Below, in pieces: positions 6,273 through 6,993 of a stretch of 6,993 nucleotides of DNA. The notes beneath the pieces were generated by a model. That model was given only the letters and a program-made list of their open reading frames with translations, was not told the origin of the DNA and did no database searches. Within the stretch, counting starts at the first letter, position 1, and each line of letters starts with the position of its first letter. Both the position numbers and the translations under genes were made by a program. Origin of the DNA: Actinomycetes bacterium (GTDB taxonomy: Bacteria > Actinomycetota > Acidimicrobiia > Acidimicrobiales > RAAP-2); contig JAKBAZ010000070.1 in the NCBI GenBank assembly GCA_021826255.1, positions 1-6,993 of the forward strand. The letters run 5' to 3'.

Positions 6273-6638
6273 TTATCCTTCGAGAAATTCCACTCGATTG
6301 CCCACACCATCAAAGGAATGGAATCGTCGAGTCCCCGGGATTTCGAGCGGATCAGCCCACGTCACTTCGTAGCCACCGCGCGCGAGCTGTGCCGCGACGA
6401 GATCGACCTCGACGACGAACGCCGGGTGAGCCTTTCTCGCCGGAACGAAGTCCCGTTCAATCCCGACGTGCAGTTCGCCGTCGGGGCCACCCATTCCGGG
6501 GACGCGGAACCAACATCCGCCGCGAGCTGCGAGGAGTTTGGGCTTTGGCAACTCTTCCCAACCCAACGTCGTGCCGTAGTATGCGCGTTCGAGGTCTTCA
6601 CCTCCCGGTGGACAGGCGACCTGAACGTGATGAATCAC
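6273..6638 (-). CDS. Small VOC/glyoxalase-fold protein, 121 aa
   Basis: The start IHHVQVACPPGGED, the middle ARGGCWFRVPG and the end FDGVGNRVEFLE are the marks of a compact one-chain VOC protein common in actinobacteria and usually annotated only as glyoxalase or bleomycin-resistance-like. Likely metal or pocket residues are His4, His57 (ELHVGIE) and Glu117; Arg68-Lys69-His71 in PARKAHP is a conserved-looking loop opening the second half. The reaction cannot be read from the sequence. The start is GTG at 6636-6638: an in-frame TAG lies four codons upstream, so this is the longest form, and no clear Shine-Dalgarno precedes it. That leaves leaderless translation or a slightly later start as options. 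It has the same orientation as the synthetase, but the 320-base gap makes a shared transcript unlikely. Confidence 0.85.
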   Translation of the reverse strand: MIHHVQVACPPGGEDLERAYYGTTLGWEELPKPKLLAARGGCWFRVPGMGGPDGELHVGIERDFVPARKAHPAFVVEVDLVAAQLARGGYEVTWADPLEIPGTRRFHSFDGVGNRVEFLEG

Positions 6639-6993
6639 AGGGTGAGGCTAGCCCCTAGTAATGATGGACGGCGCCTCGAAACTGCCGTCGCCAGAGGTCT
6701 CATCGATCGTTCAGCCTCTCTTCGACAAGGTGGCCACGCTTCCCGAGTACAAGAAAAACGACTCACTGCTTGTCATCTGTCCGGTGGTGTCAGTACCCTG
6801 CACGATCCCCTGTCGTACCGGATTGAGCCCGAGGAGCGCACATCTCTGAGGTCTTCTCAGGATCGAAAGCTTGGGGGCGTCGAAGTTGGAACCCCGTTGA
6901 GTATTGAATTGGCGCGACTTCCCGCTTGTAGTTCAGTCCACCTTGTAGCAAAGTACTGGGTTCCCGAACGAGGTTCAGCCAACCTGGCACTCC
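6639..6993. other. Unassigned right-edge region
   Basis: Apart from the weak 62-residue frame at 6661-6849, nothing here can be assigned. A plus-strand frame is open from an ATG at 6630 to the window edge, but its later codons lack the expected third-position G/C excess and its product has no recognisable family feature. The last 150 bases are less GC-rich than the confident genes. No tRNA, IS end or array is visible. Confidence 0.4.
6661..6849 (+). CDS. Possible small hypothetical protein or gene fragment, 62 aa
   Basis: I do not recognise this protein. The frame starts ATG-ATG, with an in-frame TAG upstream at 6649-6651 and no Shine-Dalgarno. My hand count over the first 46 codons gives G/C at 27 first, 17 second and 34 third positions, the pattern of genuine high-GC coding DNA and the reason I list it. 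The first 40 residues look like an ordinary soluble helix (SSIVQPLFDKVATLPEYKK); the last 15 or so, with three Cys, look non-natural. It may be the head of a broken gene or a chance frame. Its start is only 22 bases from the divergent VOC start, leaving almost no room for two promoters. Confidence 0.25.
   Translation: MMDGASKLPSPEVSSIVQPLFDKVATLPEYKKNDSLLVICPVVSVPCTIPCRTGLSPRSAHL

Noticed and set aside
6790..6990. 66-codon minus-strand frame at the right edge
   Set aside because: No Shine-Dalgarno, no hydrophobic or domain pattern, and unusual composition.
6630..6993. Plus-strand frame open from ATG 6630 to the right edge
   Set aside because: Its codons do not show the third-position G/C excess of the real genes, the translation has no recognisable motif, and it overlaps the VOC start; retained only as a note in the edge region.
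6941..6993. GGTTC-containing edge sequence that briefly suggested a tRNA T-arm
   Set aside because: No acceptor stem, anticodon arm or CCA could be built around it.

Overview
The window is GC-rich (GC-rich third codon positions, frequent GTG starts). It reads like a chromosomal segment of a high-GC actinobacterium. I cannot name the genus; an Acidimicrobiia-like lineage would fit, but that is a guess. All confident genes lie on the minus strand, so the text below follows transcription from right to left.

Right edge to 6273: an unassigned stretch (6639-6993) holds one weak plus-strand ORF. It is followed by a small VOC/glyoxalase-fold protein (6273-6638) and a 320-base gene-free region (5953-6272) that should contain the promoter of the main operon.

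5952 to 1625: this two-gene unit is the centre of the window. The first gene is a 1270-residue membrane-bound NRPS-like enzyme with the full Pls/PosA architecture: adenylation domain, carrier domain, then six membrane segments that alternate with three hexapeptide-repeat soluble domains. It has neither a thioesterase nor a classical condensation motif. Characterised relatives make cationic homopolymers such as epsilon-poly-L-lysine. My hand-read substrate code (D-A-E-T-I-L-T-V-I-K) has the acidic residue expected for a basic amino acid. The second gene overlaps the first by GTGA and encodes a short 4'-phosphopantetheinyl transferase, the enzyme type needed to load the synthetase's carrier serine. 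The pair is therefore a self-contained poly(amino acid) operon: the transferase activates the synthetase, which builds the polymer at the membrane. A 19-bp palindrome followed by a T-run directly after the transferase stop codon probably ends the transcript.

1604 to 1: after a roughly 230-base spacer comes a small single-span membrane protein (1141-1377), closed by a very strong 20-bp hairpin (1075-1120). Past the hairpin, a second VOC protein (534-1001) starts just behind a near-perfect Shine-Dalgarno sequence. It overlaps by GTGA the start of a secreted SGNH/GDSL hydrolase (1-537), which runs off the left edge. No mobile element, CRISPR array, tRNA or rRNA is visible.
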